From: Desulfobacteraceae bacterium
GTDB lineage: Bacteria; Desulfobacterota; Desulfobacteria; Desulfobacterales; UBA11574
Assembly: GCA_002868985.1 (NCBI GenBank)
Contig: PKTV01000247.1
Location: forward strand, 1-6,772
Direction: 5' to 3'
Length of the DNA stretch: 6,772 nucleotides
Below, in pieces: positions 4,665 to 6,772 of the stretch (the stretch's first letter is position 1; each line of letters begins with the position of its first letter). The position numbers and the translations under genes are program-made. A model generated the notes under the pieces. The model was not told the origin of the DNA. It did not search any database and was given only the letters and a program-made list of their open reading frames with translations.

Positions 4665-6251
4665 ATGAAAGTGCTGGTCAGCGACAATCTGGGAGAAGCC
4701 GGTATCCGGATGTTTCAGGAAGAAGAAGGGATTGAAGTGGATGTCAACACTGGACTGGCCCCCGAGGCGCTCAAAAGCATTATCCAGGAATATGACGGCC
4801 TTGTTATCCGGAGTGCCACAAAAGTAACCGAAGATCTTTTGGATGCCGCAACGCGTCTTAAGGTGGTGGGTCGCGCAGGAATCGGTCTTGACAATGTGGA
4901 TATTCCGGCAGCAACCAAGCGCGGAATCATTGTAATGAATACGCCGGGAGGCAACGTGATTACAACCGCCGAGCACGCCATCGGCATGTTGATGGCGCTT
5001 TCGCGCAATGTGCCCGAAGGAACCGCATCGTTGAAGGCCGGTCGCTGGGACAAGAAAAAACTGCAGGGAAGAGAAATATACAATAAATTCCTCGGCGTTA
5101 TCGGATATGGAAAAATCGGATCCATTGTCGCCGATCTTGCCCGTGGCCTGAAGATGAAGGTGATAGTTTACGATCCTTTTGTTACGCCCGATCAGATTGA
5201 AAAAGCCGGCTTTGAATGTGTTTCCCTGGAAGAATTGTACCGCAGGTCCGATTACATTACGGTGCATGTCCCCAAGTTCAAAGAAACCATCGGACTGCTG
5301 AACAAGGACGCCTTCGAGCAGATGAAAGACGGGGTCATGATCATCAACTGCGCCCGGGGAGGGATCGTCGAAGAAGACGCCCTTCATGATGCCCTGGTGT
5401 CAGGAAAAGTGGCCGGCGCTGCACTGGATGTCTTTGAGAGTGAACCTCCCGGCATATGCCCCTTGATTGAACATGAACACCTGATTTGTACTCCCCATCT
5501 CGGTGCTTCCACCCAGGAAGCCCAGACAAAAGTGGCCGTGGATGTGGCCGGTCAGATCATTGAATATCTCAAATACGGCACGATTATGAACGCCGTTAAT
5601 GTTCCATCGGTTACCGGTGATCTTCTTAAAAAACTGAGACCGTTACTGACCCTGGCGGATCATATCGGCAGCCTTCAGACCCAGCTTATCCGGGGACCCA
5701 TTGAAAAAGTTTCCATTGAATATGCCGGAGACTTCAAGGAACTCGACCTGTCACCGGTTACAACAGCGGTGTTGAGAGGCCTGCTGGCGCCCGTGGTGAA
5801 GGATGATGTCAATTTCGTTAACGCCCAGGTCCTTGCAAAGGACAGAGGGATAAAAATCAAAGAGATCGTCAGTGATACCTCCGAAGAATATATCAACCTG
5901 ATTACCGTCCGCGTTTCGACGCCGAAAGTGACGAACACCGTTTCCGGAACCCTCTTCGGAAAGGATAAAATGAGGATCGTAAAGATTAACAATTTTCGGC
6001 TCGAACTTATTCCGGAAGGTCATCTGGCGCTGATATACACCCTTGACAAGCCGGGGGCCATCGGAAGTTTCTCGACACTTCTGGGGAGTAAAAAAATCAG
6101 CATCGAGCAGATGCATCTGGGGCGGGAAGAAACCGGAAAGATGAACATTATCTACCTCAAAACCGTTGTCCGCATTTCCGATGCCGTTGTTGATCAGTTG
6201 CTTGAATTGCCGCTGATTATATCGGTGACCAGACTCGAATTTGAAGCATAG
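4665..6251 (+). CDS. serA: D-3-phosphoglycerate dehydrogenase, long form with ASB and ACT domains
   Basis: A 528-residue cytoplasmic enzyme that oxidises 3-phosphoglycerate to 3-phosphohydroxypyruvate with NAD, the first step of serine synthesis. The N-terminal substrate part contains VIRSATKV (47-54) and GRAGIGLDNVD (69-79). The Rossmann motif is GYGKIG (147-152), with the NAD-specifying acid in VYDPF (Asp170). The catalytic set is complete: Arg231 in NCARGG, Glu260 in ESEPP and His278 in PHLGAST, at the spacing of long-form enzymes such as the mycobacterial one. An intervening ASB-type domain spans about 318-445, and an ACT domain opens with LIYTLDKPGAIG (456-467), the usual site of serine feedback inhibition. 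GAGGAG eight bases before the ATG gives a firm start. It lies 75 bp after the PurD-like gene in the same direction. The opening residues (KVLVSDNLGEAGI) are typical of the family. Nothing is missing. Confidence 0.96.
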   Translation: MKVLVSDNLGEAGIRMFQEEEGIEVDVNTGLAPEALKSIIQEYDGLVIRSATKVTEDLLDAATRLKVVGRAGIGLDNVDIPAATKRGIIVMNTPGGNVITTAEHAIGMLMALSRNVPEGTASLKAGRWDKKKLQGREIYNKFLGVIGYGKIGSIVADLARGLKMKVIVYDPFVTPDQIEKAGFECVSLEELYRRSDYITVHVPKFKETIGLLNKDAFEQMKDGVMIINCARGGIVEEDALHDALVSGKVAGAALDVFESEPPGICPLIEHEHLICTPHLGASTQEAQTKVAVDVAGQIIEYLKYGTIMNAVNVPSVTGDLLKKLRPLLTLADHIGSLQTQLIRGPIEKVSIEYAGDFKELDLSPVTTAVLRGLLAPVVKDDVNFVNAQVLAKDRGIKIKEIVSDTSEEYINLITVRVSTPKVTNTVSGTLFGKDKMRIVKINNFRLELIPEGHLALIYTLDKPGAIGSFSTLLGSKKISIEQMHLGREETGKMNIIYLKTVVRISDAVVDQLLELPLIISVTRLEFEA

Positions 6252-6346
6252 CGGGGAACAGGGCTTGCCAGGTTTCGGTGAACATATTACCTTAATCGAT
6301 CATCGAATCTTCAGATCAATCTTTCAGGGCCACAGGAGACAACATC

Positions 6347-6772
6347 ATGAAACCCAGGCGATCAACACTTTCCGTTCCCGGCCACATTGAAAAGATGCAT
6401 GTCAAAGCGTCTCGACGAAATGTCGATGTGATTATGCTCGACCTGGAAGACAGCGTTCCCGTGGAGGCCAAAGAATCGGCCCGCGCCCAGGTCATTCAAT
6501 CCATCCATGCTATAGACTGGCAGGCCACCACCCTCACCGTTCGAATCAACGGACTGGACACCCCATTCGGTTACCGGGATCTTCTCGAGGTGGTAGAATC
6601 TGCCGGTCCGCGCATCGAGGCCGTGGTGGTGCCAAAGGTTGACCATCCCGGAGACATCCATTTTGTCTGCCGAATGCTTGACGGAATTGAAGCGGCAAAG
6701 GGATTTTCGAGCCGTATCAATATCGAAGCCATCATCGAAAGTGCCGAAGGTCTGGAACAGGTGTCTCAGATC
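6347..6772 (+). CDS. CitE/malyl-CoA lyase-family aldolase (HpcH/HpaI superfamily), 3' end missing
   Basis: 142 codons of a TIM-barrel lyase run to the window edge; family members are usually around 290-330 residues, so roughly half is present. Members cleave or form C-C bonds in citramalyl-CoA, malyl-CoA, beta-methylmalyl-CoA or the citryl-ACP of citrate lyase, with a divalent metal. Diagnostic elements are RRSTLSVPGHIEKM (4-17), IMLDLEDSVPVEAKESAR (29-46), VRING (65-69), VVVPKVDH (93-100) and IEAIIESAEGL (126-136), where Glu131 is the expected metal ligand. The SVPGHIEKM form leans towards malyl-CoA lyase-like proteins over citrate lyase subunits. No citD or citF neighbour is visible. AGGAG stands eight bases before the ATG. 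The gene follows serA by 95 bp in the same direction. The exact substrate cannot be read, because the C-terminal lid that distinguishes subfamilies lies outside the window. Confidence 0.88.
   Translation, partial: MKPRRSTLSVPGHIEKMHVKASRRNVDVIMLDLEDSVPVEAKESARAQVIQSIHAIDWQATTLTVRINGLDTPFGYRDLLEVVESAGPRIEAVVVPKVDHPGDIHFVCRMLDGIEAAKGFSSRINIEAIIESAEGLEQVSQI

Noticed and set aside
4617..5387. A 256-codon open frame on the minus strand opposite serA
   Set aside because: It lies wholly antisense to the first half of a fully conserved SerA, shows no recognisable protein pattern, and has no ribosome binding site; it is a codon-bias shadow.
1..6772. CRISPR array, tRNA, rRNA, or integrase/attachment site
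   Set aside because: No regularly spaced repeats, no cloverleaf or ribosomal RNA sequence, and no transposase or integrase motifs were seen on either strand.

Overview
The window reads like chromosomal DNA of a Gram-negative anaerobe, most plausibly a Desulfobacterota (Desulfobacterales-like) sulfate reducer. This is an inference. It rests on the style of the proteins (long-form SerA, a small GspE-N/MshEN-like protein), the mixed codon usage, and intergenic palindromes of the GCCCGCC...GGCGGGC and CACAAAG types, which I associate with such genomes. No marker gene fixes the taxonomy.

Left part, minus strand (1-2451). From right to left this strand carries a 98-residue TPR protein, a 69-residue protein made of two copies of a GspE-N/MshEN-like helical motif, a low-molecular-weight protein tyrosine phosphatase, and an EamA/DMT-type membrane transporter that runs off the left edge. 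The last two look co-transcribed. Between the two small genes lies a plus-strand open frame of 66 codons of uncertain status, followed by a weak terminator-like hairpin.

Middle (2452-2984). This stretch of about 530 bases has no gene but is dense in structure. In order it holds a palindromic repeat related to one at 1453-1474, a terminator-like hairpin, a short AT-rich dyad, a long inverted repeat with matching 9-bp and 5-bp arms, a candidate promoter with a consensus -35 box, and a nested repeat. In the nested repeat a 40-nt GC-rich palindrome interrupts one arm of a larger CACAAAG-type inverted repeat.

Right part, plus strand (2985-6772). Three genes with good ribosome binding sites and 75- and 95-bp gaps look like one operon: a divergent PurD-like ATP-grasp ligase, a complete long-form D-3-phosphoglycerate dehydrogenase (SerA, with ASB and ACT domains), and the first 142 codons of a CitE/malyl-CoA lyase-family aldolase (HpcH/HpaI superfamily). 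The classical substrates of these families (glycine and phosphoribosylamine, 3-phosphoglycerate, glyoxylate and acyl-CoA) all lie around C2/C3 metabolism. The grouping therefore suggests a linked serine/glycine/glyoxylate function, but the sequence alone does not establish the pathway. This operon, especially the PurD-like ligase, is the best candidate for something undescribed. The nested palindrome is the clearest structural curiosity.
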